A stretch of DNA of 64,000 bases from Caenorhabditis remanei (Eukaryota > Nematoda > Chromadorea > Rhabditida > Rhabditidae). The DNA lies in contig NC_071330.1 of NCBI RefSeq assembly GCF_010183535.1, positions 4,135,717 through 4,199,716 on the forward strand, in the 5' to 3' direction. Shown in pieces: positions 35,534 through 47,800 of this stretch (its first letter is position 1; the number at the start of each line of letters is the position of its first letter). Under the pieces are notes generated by a model that was not told where the DNA came from, ran no database searches, and saw nothing but the letters and a program-made list of their open reading frames with translations. The position numbers were made by a program, and so were the translations under genes.

Positions 35534-36677
35534 CAGTAATTTTCAGACCGGAGCTTCTGAAACTCTTTTTTTGACAACGTTTTGAGATTATCGCTTTCCA
35601 AACCATTTCAGTCAAATTTTCGTTATTTATCCAGCTTGCTCCAAAGCTGGATCTCCAAGTTTAATTTTTCGGATAAAAGTTTTCAAAATCACAAATTGTG
35701 TAATAACTTCCAACGACAGCCTTTCTGTATACTCTCATATTTTCTTTCGTTTTTGAAATCATCCAGCTTCTATGGGATCAATTTTTACTTTCAAAGTTAG
35801 CAATGGGATTCTGGAAATTTAATTATTGATTCCATTCAAAGACTTGGTTTTCTAGACTTTCTTTGACTGAAAGATGTTCCACTTTTACGGTGAAACTAGA
35901 AATTGAAGACTTTATAAAACATGCCCTCCATCAAAATCAAGTCTCCAGCCGATTTCCGTACGCGCCAAAGGCTCTCCAATTTGAAAAATTTTCCATGAAA
36001 ACTTCCTTCTCTTTGAAATTCCTGCAATAAACCTGCCAACTGCAAGATGTGTCAATTAGCTACATATTTGATAAGTGACATAGAAACCCCACGCGCCAAA
36101 GCCTCCCCAGCCATACCTAGAGACCCCACCAATTATCAACTCTCTTTCCCTCAAGAGGTAAACAAAAAGAGCTCCACCCTCCTAATCCATGACCACCCAT
36201 GTGAACACACAACAATCAGTCACATAGATTGGAGAGAGAGAGGCTCTCCGATTTATCACCATCATCTCTCCGTTTTCCTTCTTTTTTTCTTTCTTCTGTC
36301 TAGCTCAAAAAATTTCATTCGGAAAAAATGTTTCTGACATTTTTTCTACCGTAACCACACCTTGGGCACAGTAAGCCTTAGCCCATATAAAAAAGTGATA
36401 TTAAGTGGTATCTAATAACATAATTTCTTTTTTATATACCACTTTCTCTGCGTCTCTCCAACTTCCTCTTCCCAATGAAGCCCCGCCCCTTAGCCAATAG
36501 AAATAGTGGGCGGGGGGTACGATGGCTAGAGGGGCGCGACGGGAGAGGAGACGTCACATTTTTAACAAATGTTCACTCTCCTCCGACGCGCCTCTCGTCC
36601 TCATTTATTATATCACCACGTTTTCTCTCCCTCCCCTCGTTTTTCAAATCAATTCTTATCAATCACTTTCACTCCAG
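35534..36677 (+). promoter_or_regulatory. lin-39: lin-39 upstream region
   Basis: This 1.1-kb interval precedes the lin-39 ATG. Visible motifs are two E2F-type GCGCCAAA sites (35962-35969 and 36093-36100) and an inverted pair of GC boxes around a CCAAT box at 36481-36518 (CCCCGCCCC, AGCCAATAG, GTGGGCGGGG). The TTTCACTCCAG acceptor directly abuts the ATG, so the mature 5' end is probably an SL1 trans-splice. The frame of exon 1 stays open upstream to an ATG at 36522, but the acceptor argues against its use. Confidence 0.55.
35962..36100 (-). promoter_or_regulatory. Pair of E2F-type sites TTTGGCGC upstream of lin-39
   Basis: CGCGCCAAAG at 35961-35970 and ACGCGCCAAA at 36091-36100 share ACGCGCCAAAG, whose complement contains the E2F consensus TTTGGCGC. 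They are about 130 bp apart and about 0.6-0.7 kb before the ATG. Binding by EFL-1/DPL-1 is inference. Confidence 0.4.
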
Positions 36678-39600
36678 ATGACCACATCATCATCGACAAC
36701 GTCACCTTCTGTGGCAGAAGCCAATGCTCCAGAATCGTCGGCGTCGTCCACGTCGTCGTCTAGCTCCTCATCATCCACATCGTCCACGTCTTCAATTGGG
36801 CCTTCTGGAGTGCCTTCGGAATTATCGAGTGTCGGCATCTCGTATGATCAAGCATCCGCAGCTGCACTATCTGCACATTTTGGAAGTTATTACGATCCGG
36901 CGAGTTCCTCACAAATTGCTTCGTATTTTGCATCGAGTCAAGGATTAGGAGGACCACAGTATCCTATTTTGGGAGATCAGGTTGGTAGATCAAACTTTTT
37001 GAAAATTTTTTGAAGTTTTAGGAGAGAGAAAAAGTTTAGTAAACTGGCCAAAATCAAAAACCAAAAAATCGAGAAACTAATTTTCCGTGTTTAGCCAGTA
37101 GGTAAAACGGATAGCCACAAAGTTAATCAATCGGACAAAAACTTATGGCAATTAAGTCTTAATTACCCAATTTATAGTTCGTGAAAGCTCTTAAAGTACA
37201 GTTTTTGAAAAATAGTCTAAACAGAAGATCTCAAACACCTCACATTTATTTTGTTTTGAAAATGAGCCGACGAACCTATTTTTAAGTTCTGAAAGCCCAA
37301 ATTCTAAAATTTCCGCAAAAAATCGCTAAAATCTAACTATTCGAAAAACGCTAATTTCAACCTAGCTGGAATATTTAGAGCTGTCAAATGTTTAAAAACT
37401 CAATTTTGAAAAAACTAGGCTAAAAACGGGCGGTCCCAAAAATTTCAATACACGAAACTAATCAGTAAAGTCTTCAAAATTTTCTGAAAAATAAATCGAT
37501 ACTCAAATTTGGATCTTTAATTTCCCGACCGCTCTTGACCGTACTCCAAATTTTGACCACTCTCGCCCGCACTATTCTCTGCTTCTCCCAGACCCATCAA
37601 TTCCTACGGTGATTAATGGGAAGCCCTTTCAAAAAGTTAAACTTCTCACTCTTCTCTCTCCGCCCCTTTCCTAATTCATTGTTTCGCGCGTCGTCGTTTG
37701 CCCAAAAACGGTTTCTCTTTTTTCGATACAAATCAAAATGCATTTGATCAATCGATTTTCACACCTTTGCTGAAAGAGAGAGAGATCTCATTTTTCATCT
37801 TCTCTTTTTGTTGTCGGCGGCACGGGCCGCCCAGCGCCCCGTGGCGACTACGATGGGATGATGATGGGAGGAGGAGAAGTGAAACTAAAATTAATGAGAA
37901 CGAGTTGCGAAATGATTGTCTCCCGGGCGATTCTGATCAGAAAGAGGTATTCGCTTCGATTGAGATTAATGACGTGTCATGGAGAGGAGAAGTTGAGTGG
38001 CGAGGTGGTTAGAGAAGGGGGCGGGGCTTATATGTACTTTTGGGAAGTTTCGTCTGGAAACTTTTGACGACTAATAAAGAATTGAACTGTTTGGTACGTC
38101 AGTGACAAAGAAGAAGAACAGCTAGTTAGACTGTCCATGGAAAGAATTCTAAAAAGTTGAAATTTAGCAAGGACTCGCTAGCCTAAAATGATCTGAATTA
38201 GAGTTGCTGTCTTATGTAAAATTTTACGCTGATTCCGAATATTTTATTTGTTTTTGCAATGTCCTTCAGTGAAAAAAGTTATTCACGGTTTAGTGAGCAA
38301 CCAGTGCAAGCTTCCCTATAGCCAGCCTAATTTTGAGGCTCTGTTCCACGTGGTCGATAAAAGTTATAGCTCACTTGGGAAACGATAATTTTCCATGCAC
38401 TACCTAAAAAAATTACCTTTATTAATAGAATTTAGCGTACGATATAGCCAAAAATCTCACGGATGACTTTCCTTCACATACTAAAGGTAACTTCAGCTTG
38501 GCTTACTAGCGAAGGCCCCCGAGTGACCGGGGTGTTATTGGACATATCCTATATCATTGGAAAACTGAGAAAACGTTAATTTCAAATATATATTCAATTT
38601 TTGCCCCGAGGTCTGGTATTCGAGAAAAATGAAGTCAAAGTTTTGACTTTAGGACGGCTTGTCAGTTTTCCAAACTTGGACCTTATTTTTCTCAAATACC
38701 AGACCCCGAGGGCAAAAACTGAATATATATTAGGATTCAGCGTGATTTTTGCTTTCCAATAATATAGATAAAGTCCGCTAACTTGAAGAGTCAGTTTTGC
38801 AGTTTATTCTGCCTTAGAACAATCGATTTTTCTAGAATTGGGGAGTGTTTTACGAAAATCTGGTCTTGTTCACTGGCTCAACCGAACCTTTCAAAAGTCG
38901 TTATACTATTTTTAGCCCAAACTAGTTACTATGTTCGGAAATCATCAATTTTTAAAACTTTTAAAAAAGTAGTTGGTGGAAAAGTGGTGGAAAAGAAGCG
39001 CGAATGGAAGGAAGAGGAGAATAAGACACACGAGAGAGAGAAAAGGAAGAGTTTCAAGATTAATTGTCCCGGCTGTTTGTCTCTCTTCTCTCTGTTAGTA
39101 GTGTTTGGATGAGAGTCAGGCAAAGAGAGAGAGAAGATTTTGACCATTGCTATTATTATTTGTACATCAGGAGGTCGAAAATTTAAAATTTTCTAGTAAA
39201 TCTTCTAGTAAAGGAAAATAGTTTTGAATTGGTTTTGAACTAGAGCTAGTTAGAGGTAACATTCTAGAACTGATATTTTTAAAATTTATCGATTTTCTGA
39301 TTCTTTAATATCTCTAGTATCTAAGATTCAATTTTTTCTATAAACGAGAAGCCTACCCAGTCTGGTTCAAAAATAGTCTTATCTAGGCCCAGTCAGGCTC
39401 AAATTTAGGCCAATCGGTCTCAATTTCTATAATTCGTACCGCCCGTTTTGTTGCTGGTCAAGTTCTGGAGCATATTTTTTTCTGAACCACCCGTTGAAGT
39501 CTTACAGTACGTCTCAATTTTAAAATGTTCCACACAAAATTGTTATAGTTATGAAGCTAAAACCATGAGGATTCTGAATCTGTTTTTGAAATTTTTCTAA

Positions 39601-42600
39601 CCCTAAAACTGACAGAGATTCATTGATTTTTATATCCGGCTCCAATTTTCAAATCGTTGTATCTCAGTTCATTGTATACCTTTCCAAAATTTGAAAATTG
39701 ATTCAGAATCCTCATGTCTTCAGCTTTCTAGGCATACCAAATAACTTTTTCCAGGCCCTCTGCTACAATCCATCAGTCACCGGTGGTCATCACGACTGGA
39801 AGCATGTCGACGGTGACGATGACGACGATAAGGATGATGATAAGAAGGGACTTGATGTGGATGGTGATGACGATGATATGGATAAGAGCTCGGGCGGTGC
39901 AGTCTACCCGTGGATGACACGTGTACACTCGACGACAGGTTAGTTTCTAGAGCCTAATTGATTGTTTCTGAGTGTGTTGCTCTCCCTCGGAAGGAAGCTA
40001 CAGTAACCCTAGCTGCTGGGCCCCAATCATTTTGACATGAAGCATACGTCGCGCGGCGCCCGTCTCCGAGTTGACGTGGAAAGCAGAGAGCCCTAAGAAA
40101 GGGAAAAAGAGAGAGATGGCATGTCGCGAGCCCATTTATCTTTCGTGTCAAGACCCCCCTCCCCTTTTTCTTTTTGTGGCTGTTTGTTTTCTGGTATCTA
40201 TAGTCTATATTGAATGGGAGTGTTAGTTGGAGAGCAACAGAGTAAAGGGAATGATAGAAACATGAAAAAAGAATCCGGCGAAAAAGTGTGTTAGATAGGT
40301 GTCTAATACCACCACACCCTTCTGGTGAGGAGGGTGCTACCGTAATCTCTAGATACGGTCTCCGCGCGACGGGGCGGCTGTCTCTTTTATGTTTCTCGCG
40401 CATGCGCCCCTGAAGACATTGTGTTATCCGGGACAACGATCATCACACCCTTTTTAGTGAAGTTTGTTTGTATACATGGGTGGGGAGATGGCAAGGTTGT
40501 TGCTGGAAAAACTTCAAGATTCATAAAACGCGTCTGAGGAGCCCCAGCTGTAAAAGTAGCAGATCCTAGCGCGCCAGGGGCGCACCAGCCCCTTTTCCAT
40601 TAGGCAATCATAAATCAATGGGTAATATATCTATACGTTACGCAACACATTTGTGATGGCTGGTCCGGGAAATAGTGATGATTTTAGGGTAGAGTAGTCT
40701 AGATTTAGAGGGGATTTGGGTCTGCTTAGAAATCTTGTGAGAATCGGAGCTGCTTAGGCTGTGCATCCAAAATCAAGACCTCGGTAAAAGGTCTTGATTT
40801 TAACGCTGCTCGATGTCGTTCAGTGACTGTCAGCTGGAATCGGGTCTGCTTAGGTAATGCTTAATATCTGGGTCTGCTTAGAAAACCTGTGGAAACTGGA
40901 ATCGATTTTATAAAGCGTAATTAAGGTCTGATCAAGTTTGTGAAAAAAACAGAGTTGCTTGAAACTGGAAATTTTTGAAACAGTGTGGGAACTTGGTCTG
41001 CTTAAGTGATGCTTGAGATCTGGGTCTGCTTAGAGAGCCTGTTTAAGCTGGAGCTGCTTAGGAAATGCTTCGAGTTTAGGTCTGTTGAGGGAGTTTGTTA
41101 GCAGGTACTTGAAAACTTGGTCCTATCAAAACGCAATCTTTTTCAAGTTGTGTCAAAACTGGAGCTTTGATTTCAGCACACCCAGCAAAAAACCTTAATG
41201 TGAGGACTTCAGATGCTCTTCTTCCTTTTTTTTCCATTCCCACCAACCTTGTGTAGTCTCCTCATTACACTAATCCCTCCCTCTCATCACAATAGGCCGC
41301 CCCAACTTGTCAAAGTATTTAGACTCCACACGATATCTCTTATTGACAGTTGGATGTGCACCTTGCGGCACTTTGTGTTATGTCTCTCCCCGCGGAGCCT
41401 CTTTGCGGCTTCTTTTCGGCTCCCGACACTTTTGTGATCGATGATGATTATTTTTGTTAAGATCCTCTGTCTGAGAGAGGAGATTGGTGATGATTAACAA
41501 GTTGTCTCGGGGTGATTATTCTTGAAATATTGTTTTGGGGCGGAGAGGGAGAGGGGCTGTCGGCAATAAATCGAGTTACGCAACACGTTTGTCCGTGAAA
41601 TGGTGATGATTTTAGGGTAGGAGTTCTAGATATGGAGGAAAAACAGAGAAATCGGGTCGGTTTGATACTTGGGTCTGCATAAGAATCCTGTCAGCTCCAA
41701 AATCAAGACAAGGGTCAGAGCTTGTGAAAAATGGGTCAGATTACACTGAACGCTATTCGATATCGTTCAGTGACTGTCAGAAGAAATTGGGTCTGCTTAG
41801 ATGATGCTCTAGATCTGAGAGCTGTTTAAGGAACCTGTCAAAGCTCGAGTCGATCACATCAGGCCATTTTTGACTCTAGATCTGGGAGCTGCTTTGAAAA
41901 AAGAGGAACCTGGGGACTTGCAGGTTTGGAGACTGCTTAAGGAAACTGTAGCTGGTCTTGTCCGAGTTTTGGGCAAAGGTTTTTAGGGACAATAGGCATG
42001 CCACTTTTTTCAAATCTAGGGCTCAGTTCTGATGCTTTCATTTCACGTCTTACAGAAATCCGGACACACAGATATACAGGCAGACTTTAGTGAGCCTGTC
42101 GCTGTAGGAATGGACGTTTAGACACAAAGATTTCTAGAAGTTCCAGCCGCCCATCTTGACAAACTGTTCTTTGGACATCCAGACCGACAGACAGATCTCT
42201 TTTTTTGACATTCTCGAATCTACCACCACCACCACAATAGACATTTCAAATCAAAGAATCTCGGAGAGAACAGACAGAATAATTACAAACCTCTCCTCCT
42301 CCTCCTCTATTCAATTCCATTTCGGTGGATTGTTTCCCGATATTAAAGTCTCACGCGTGTCTCAAAATGAGGGACAAGCTGTCCGTCGCCCCCTTCGCCC
42401 AGGTGTCTTCAGCAACATTCCCTTTTTCCCATGTCGACCATATGGCGCTGCGCCCCCAGAAGAGACGGGCGGTCCTGTGTTTAGCACAACATCCATTATG
42501 TTTTAGAAAGGGGAAACGTTTTGAAGAAAAAGGGACAATGAATTTAATAGCACACACACACATCATTAATGTAGTAACAGATTTTTTGGGGGAAAGTGGT

Positions 42601-44881
42601 TTGCTGGGGGCCAGTGTTGCTAGGCTGGGGAAATCCGGACAAACACACAGAGGGACAGACGGAAAATCAGAGATTCAAAAGTGAGTTATCCTGGGATTCG
42701 GAGGTTTTGAAAAGAAACGTTTTGGATTTTTTTTGTGTTCTGGACTTGAAAAACGGACTGTGAATTTTTGAGAGACATCCGGACATCCGGGTACACAGAC
42801 AGACACACAGACAGATTTTCTAGGAATTTAGCTTAAAATCTGTAAAATTTGGTTAATTTTGCCGGTTTCTGAAAAAGTTGAAAAAACTTCTTTTTTTCAA
42901 AATTTCTCAAAAAAAAAGAGATTTTTCAACAAAAAAAAGTTGTTTGTACATCCGGACTCGATACATTTTTCCCCATATCTCAATATTTTGAAATGTTGAA
43001 ATTTCTATGGACATCCGGATGCCTGGACACACAGACAGATCTGATTATTTTATCAAATTTTTAAATTCTAGAGCTTTGGATTTTTCCAAAAAAAAAACTA
43101 TTTTGATAACTCAAAACCTAGACATCCAAAAGGCTTTGGCAACAGACAGAATTACATTTTGGACATCCGGACACCCAGACACACAGACAGACAAAACATA
43201 GTCATTCAAATACTTTTGGACATCTGGACACACTGACACCCAGACGTGCATAACAGTGTTAACACTCTAAACTCCCAGCATCTGTCGAAATTTTTCTCTT
43301 TTTGGAAACTTCTGGACACCCAGACACACCGACAGACACCACCCCAAGAGCACTGAGCATACGGTGCCCCCCCGCCTTTCCTCTCAAAAAATGCTCTCGC
43401 CCATAAATTGCTCAACTCTCTTGACAAAAAGTCAGCTGCTATGGTGACAATCGTTTACAACTGATATATATTTTGTCTCTTCTCCTTCTTGTGGTGGCCC
43501 CATTGTATATTATGATGGTCATCTCTCTTTTCGACGAGAAAAGACTTTCGACCCTAAAGTGTGACAAGTGTGAAAACGATGACCCTCGGGGAAGGAAGGA
43601 CAGGCGGCCCATCTCGCGCATGTCTATGCCTCAAAATTTCTGATTTATGATGGTAACATTCTGGAGGAAAATGGGGGACGGAGAGAGATGAACGGAGGGA
43701 AGAGGATGGAAGAGATAATGGGGATTTGATCTACTTAAGGAATATGGAAATGTGCTCCATCGAACTCGGGGCGCAGCGTCATTTTCGCTCTACTGCACAT
43801 TTAAGATGAATCTGTTGTAAGCGCGCTCCATAGGAGTTCCTAAAATTTTAGAATTTCAGTAGAGCGCATGAAGTGATGACATGATTTTTTTTTGAATTTC
43901 AGGCGGGTCCCGTGGCGAAAAACGGCAACGAACCGCGTATACGAGGAATCAAGTATTAGAGCTGGAAAAAGAATTTCATACGCACAAATACTTGACGAGA
44001 AAACGACGGATCGAGGTGGCACATTCCCTGATGCTCACCGAACGACAGGTGGGTCTTAATTTTGAGATTTCGCTGAGTAGCGACTCAGTTGATACTCAGG
44101 AAATTGAAGTCAGCTATATTCTAAAGCTAAAATTGAATGTTTCAGGTGAAAATATGGTTTCAAAATCGGCGGATGAAGCACAAAAAGGAGAATAAGGTGA
44201 GTTTTTTTTTTCAAATTATTCACTTTTTTAAAATTTTCAAAATCATGCGCCTTTAAATTGGGGTACTGTAGTTTTCGTGGCAGGACCCAATCTGCCGCAA
44301 AACTACCCACGATTACAATTATTTGAAAGCTCTTGATGCGTTGAGTTTGACACTTTTTAAATTATCAAGTTTGGGCAAAAACAAGAGAAGTTAGACTCAT
44401 TTTTGTCAGTCATGGGGTTACTGTAGTTATCGTGGCGGGACCCGATTTTTAGCAAACGTAGTCATGCTTATATTCATTTGAAAGCTCTTGATTTGCTTGA
44501 TTTGATCCTTTTTGAATTTTTAAGTTTAGACGAAATTAAGTGAAGTTATGCTCTTTTTTCAAAAATAATGCGGTTACTGTAGTTGTCGTGGCGAGACCAT
44601 GTTTTTAGTGAACCTAGTCGTGATTATACTCATTTGAAAGCTCTTGACTTGCTGAATACGATAGCCATAAAGTTTTAAGAATAGTGTGAAACTGAGCAAA
44701 GTTGTGGGCTGTCGTAAGATAAAATGTCTTCTGTGCAAACACTTTCACGGAATCTTACGTACTAAAATCTCTTAAAATATGATTCATTTTTCAGGACAAA
44801 CCAATGACTCCTCCAATGATGCCATTTGGTGCGAACCTGCCGTTCGGCCCCTTCCGATTCCCACTTTTCAATCAATTTTAG
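36678..44881 (+). CDS. lin-39: LIN-39, Scr/Dfd-class Hox homeodomain protein
   Basis: Mid-body Hox transcription factor; in C. elegans it specifies vulval precursor and central-body cell fates. Five exons, 36678-36980, 39755-39938, 43903-44048, 44146-44196 and 44795-44881, join in phase to 256 residues, close to the C. elegans protein (about 253). It has a Ser/Thr-rich N-terminus, an acidic Asp run at residues 122-130 and again at 139-142, the hexapeptide YPWM at 152-155, and a homeodomain at about 168-227 ([12 protein letters not shown]...[16 protein letters not shown]). The C-terminal tail ends RFPLFNQF. The start is chosen at MTTSSS, directly after a trans-splice acceptor. Introns are 2774, 3964, 97 and 598 bp; the homeobox is split just before VKIWF, as in ceh-13. 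Introns 1, 2 and 4 are full of repeats described separately. Confidence 0.96.
38100..38540. repeat. Degenerate relative of the 32820-33409 element
   Basis: In lin-39 intron 1, ACGCTGATTCCGAATATT, TGCAATGTCCTTCAGTG and AGTGAGCAACCAGTGCAAGC match the centre of the 590-bp element, in the same order. The arms are decayed. Confidence 0.5.
38545..38770. mobile_element. Inverted-repeat element in lin-39 intron 1
   Basis: The arms pair CTATATCATTGGAAA with TTTCCAATAATATAG, AATATATATTCA with TGAATATATATT, and GGTCTGGTATTCGAGAAAAA with TTTTTCTCAAATACCAGACC. The length is about 226 bp, with a TCAAAGTTTTGACTTT centre. Non-coding. Confidence 0.75.
39960..40450. other. Repeat-poor first part of lin-39 intron 2
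   Basis: This stretch next to exon 2 lacks the repeats that fill the rest of the intron. It has GGGCCCCAATCATTTTGACA, GTCGCGCGGCGCCCGTCTCC and GCGCATGCGCCCC. One long minus-strand open frame crosses it (160 codons), but it has no exon-like borders and I treat it as chance. The patch may be an intronic enhancer; that is inference. Confidence 0.35.
40610..41960. repeat. Duplicated block with GGTCTGCTTAG repeats in lin-39 intron 2
   Basis: The first copy at about 40625-41110 and the second at about 41565-41960 share, in order, GTTACGCAACAC, TGGTGATGATTTTAGGGTA or near versions, ATCAAGAC, CGTTCAGTGACTGTCAG, and several spaced GGGTCTGCTTAG units. The first copy also has a perfect small hairpin (AAATCAAGACC / GGTCTTGATTT, about 40769-40801). 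Between the copies lies a non-repetitive patch at 41190-41470. Confidence 0.7.
41190..41470. promoter_or_regulatory. Candidate intronic enhancer in lin-39 intron 2
   Basis: This repeat-free island sits between two copies of a duplicated block. It contains CTTATTGACAGTTGGATGTG (a TGACAG MEIS-type half site next to a GGATG core) and GTGATCGATGATGATTATTT (PBC/Hox-like). Its clean boundary against repeats suggests constraint, but there is no direct evidence of function. Confidence 0.35.
42050..43360. repeat. GGACATCCGGACACACAGAC minisatellite, lin-39 intron 2
   Basis: Irregular units built on GACATCCGGACACACAGACAG are interspersed with AT-rich spacers, dense at 42640-43350. The same unit forms fields downstream of lig-4 (about 50000-51230) and in cux-7 intron 6. 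Small pieces lie near 1600-1960 and 52825-52855. Translation on either strand gives artefactual CPD/MSGCP-rich frames. Confidence 0.75.
43777..43880. mobile_element. Fold-back element abutting the lin-39 homeobox exon
   Basis: GTCATTTTCGCTCTACTGC on the left pairs with TTTCAGTAGAGCGCATGAAG then TGATGAC on the right. The ends are of the GCGCTC family. The right end stops about 22 bp before the exon 3 acceptor (43902), so the branch and polypyrimidine region directly follows the element. Confidence 0.6.
44245..44710. repeat. Three-unit tandem array in lin-39 intron 4
   Basis: Units begin near 44262, 44416 and 44572, a period of about 155 bp. Each has GG(T)TACTGTAGTT, then CGTGGCGGGACCC or near versions, then ATTTGAAAGCTCTTGA. 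The core GTAGTTGTCGTGGCGAGACC is a widespread Caenorhabditis repeat, and another copy is at about 63773-63845. Confidence 0.7.
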
Positions 44882-47800
44882 ATGTTTTTTCCAGATTTTT
44901 TTCAATTTTCATACCCTATCACTATCACACATTTCTCTGTTCCTCATCTCCAAAAGAATCGCTTTACTTTTCAAATCCTCTCACTTCCCCTCTCTCCCCG
45001 CCCACTCTTATTTCCACTAGCTTTATCATATTCCCGTATGAAAAAAAAAAACAAAAATGTCAGGGTTTTTTGTTGTTTCTCTTCAATCAATCGAGCTGAA
45101 ATTCTATATCTGAAATCTCTTTTTTTTTCTTTTTCAAACAGAGTACTTTTTGTTGCGTCACAAGGTACTCTCTCTGTCGTTTTCTCATTTCGAAAATCAT
45201 CCCTCCCGAAAATGTGATCTTCCATTTCTGAAATTCCTTTCTCTCTCTCTCAAATTCTTGCTTTTTTTCCCATTTTTCTTGCTTCTGTCATTTTTTTTGT
45301 GTATTTTTCCGCTTGTAACTTTCGATAAACGTATAGTAATTTTATTGAATATTGTGTTTGTCACGGGGTTTCAGATGTTTTAGAATTTGAAAATTGTCAG
45401 TCCAGAGGATAAGCTACCGGATTTAAACATAGCTTTCAGGGAGAGCTCTGCTTCTATAAAAATCGAAACTATCGATGTCACAATTTCAGATAAAAAGTCG
45501 AACGGATACTGGGGTTTCGATCTAGGAAATCTTGTGAATAAAATTAGTTGTTCTATTTGGAAACTCAAGAAACGATTTCAACAAGTACAAACTTCTCCCA
45601 TAACATGTGGGTCGTCTAACAGATCGGATATATATTGTCATAAAAATTTTCAGCAGGATAAAAAATAATATTAAATCTGAAAACATGTTCGAGAATAAAA
45701 CATTCATAACTTCTCCTGTTTCGAGGTTGAATATATCAAAGCTATTACAGGTACAAAAGCTACCGTACTCAAACAATTCTCATTCAGTTTCAGCGATATT
45801 TCACCAATTTTTCCAAAGTTTTAAGACAAGACTCCAATGAATTCACAGTTTTGGAATATGCAAACTTTTAATGTGAATAAAGTTGGAAAGATATAAAAGT
45901 AGCTTTCAAAAAATGGGCCTCGACTTCTGTTTTGGGAAATTCCGCCGGAAATTCAAATAAAAATTTCAAGTTGGCAAACACCGAGTGTTATATTATCACC
46001 CAATGTTAGCTGAAGAAATGTTTTGAATTGTTTTAAAATTTCAAAACGAATACAACACGATATCTAAAAAATGAAATTGCAAGATTTTTACGACTACTAT
46101 TAAATAAATAAAGGTCTGGTTTCTTGAGAGTAAAAATCTTGAGCAAGTGTTACTTTAGGCATTTCAGTTATGCAGAATGAGCAAATTAGAAAATCAGGAA
46201 AACTCGATTAACACAAAGTGAACTAGGATGAATTGGTTACTAGCAGAACATTTATTTTTGTTTTAAGAGAGTTCCAAATTCAAAGCATGCAGTTAGATGG
46301 GAATACACGTAATAAAAGCGTAAATGACATCAAAAAGTTTGTCAGGGCGAAACGTGAGAAACGAATGTCAAACTATATCGTGGAACGTTGTGAACTGGCT
46401 GAATGAAGTTTCCCAGAGACAAATTTGTAGTGAAATTGAAATGATACTATTGCTCCTACAGAAATCTCTATTACAATCACCGTGTTTCAATTTTAGATAA
46501 AGATCTAAGCAGCAGGAAAAATTGAAACGATTTAAATGAGTTGCTGATGCTGATTGATTACAACTCAATAAATTGTCCAACAAATAGTTCTCTCTATCCC
46601 CAATCTACTCCACCCCTTCTCACTTTGTATAATCCTAATCCTATCACCTCCTCGATCAATGTTTACACCATAAACCCGTGTGGTCCATCTGACCTCTTTC
46701 TGTCATTCTCTCCGCAAAAAAGCAATTAGTCTTTTCGTGTCGGCTTCTCTTTCTCTCTGACCCATATCAACTGTAAAACAATTAATAAAGAAGCGGACAG
46801 AGATACTAATGAGAGCAGCCACCACCCACTCAGTATCTTTAATCTTGCCGATATAAAATGCTCAAGGGATACGGTAGGTGTTTTAAAAGAAAATGAAGAG
46901 AGAAGCAGGCGAAAAGAGAGATAGAATTGACAGCGACCAATGAGAGATGAAATGTGGGCGGGGTTTAGGGAAGAAAAGAAATGATAGTTGTATTCATATA
47001 GTTAATGTATTTGGAACGGTTTTAGATATATTTAATGCTGTGCTATAGAAATAGGAAAACCTAGGTTTCAAGCTGAGGTTTTGAATACTTGTAAGCCAGA
47101 AACTACCCAGTTTTCGAAAAACTTCTAGATTTTGAATCAACCTGTTACAAGAATATAGCTGTCGTTGTTAATTACATGATAACTTCCCACCTAACTTCTT
47201 GTAGACTCCACTCATTTGACGTAACCTTACCTCCCTGTGGAACCTATTCTGGAAAATTACTAACTTCAGGAGTTTGCCATGACGCCCAACAACTGGAGCT
47301 CGACATTTCATGAGTTGACAACCTGTTTGTACGGATCCTCCCTAGACAGACTGGTTAATGTTAGGTAACTTGTCCAGTAAAAGAGATCGACTTTAGATAG
47401 GCGCTACTAAGCTAAAAACGTTTTTGAAGGTTTATAAGTTTCGATCTCAAATCTAAAAAAAAAAACTTTCAGTTAGCATTCTCAGTTCGAATTTTCCATA
47501 GAAGTTAAGCTACGGAATTTTCGTATTTACTTCAATATTAATCTGCTGCATCCCCTCTAATAGACCGGCACCCCTACTTTGGTAATATTTTCGCTATATA
47601 CTTTGAAATGTGACAAACAGTGTTTGGAAACAAGCCACCGTACTCCGTAATGTTTTAAATTTTCTGCCAAAACTTCTCTGGCATTATTCAGATACCCAGT
47701 CTGTCGATTACAGTCTGTCCATATTATAGTTATTAGCGCCAAAGTCACTCGCAGCTTCTGAATACATTTATTTTCCATAGGCTCTTTGTACAGTTATGGT

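Noticed and set aside
36522..36677. In-frame N-terminal extension of LIN-39 from an upstream ATG
   Set aside because: A trans-splice acceptor lies directly before the ATG at 36678 and the extension does not resemble the known LIN-39 N-terminus.
39954..40436. 160-codon minus-strand frame in lin-39 intron 2
   Set aside because: It lies wholly within an intron on the opposite strand, lacks splice, start and polyadenylation signals, and the residues look random.
45387..45668. 93-codon frame downstream of lin-39
   Set aside because: It lies in the probable lin-39 3' flank, with opposing frames also open and no homology or promoter.
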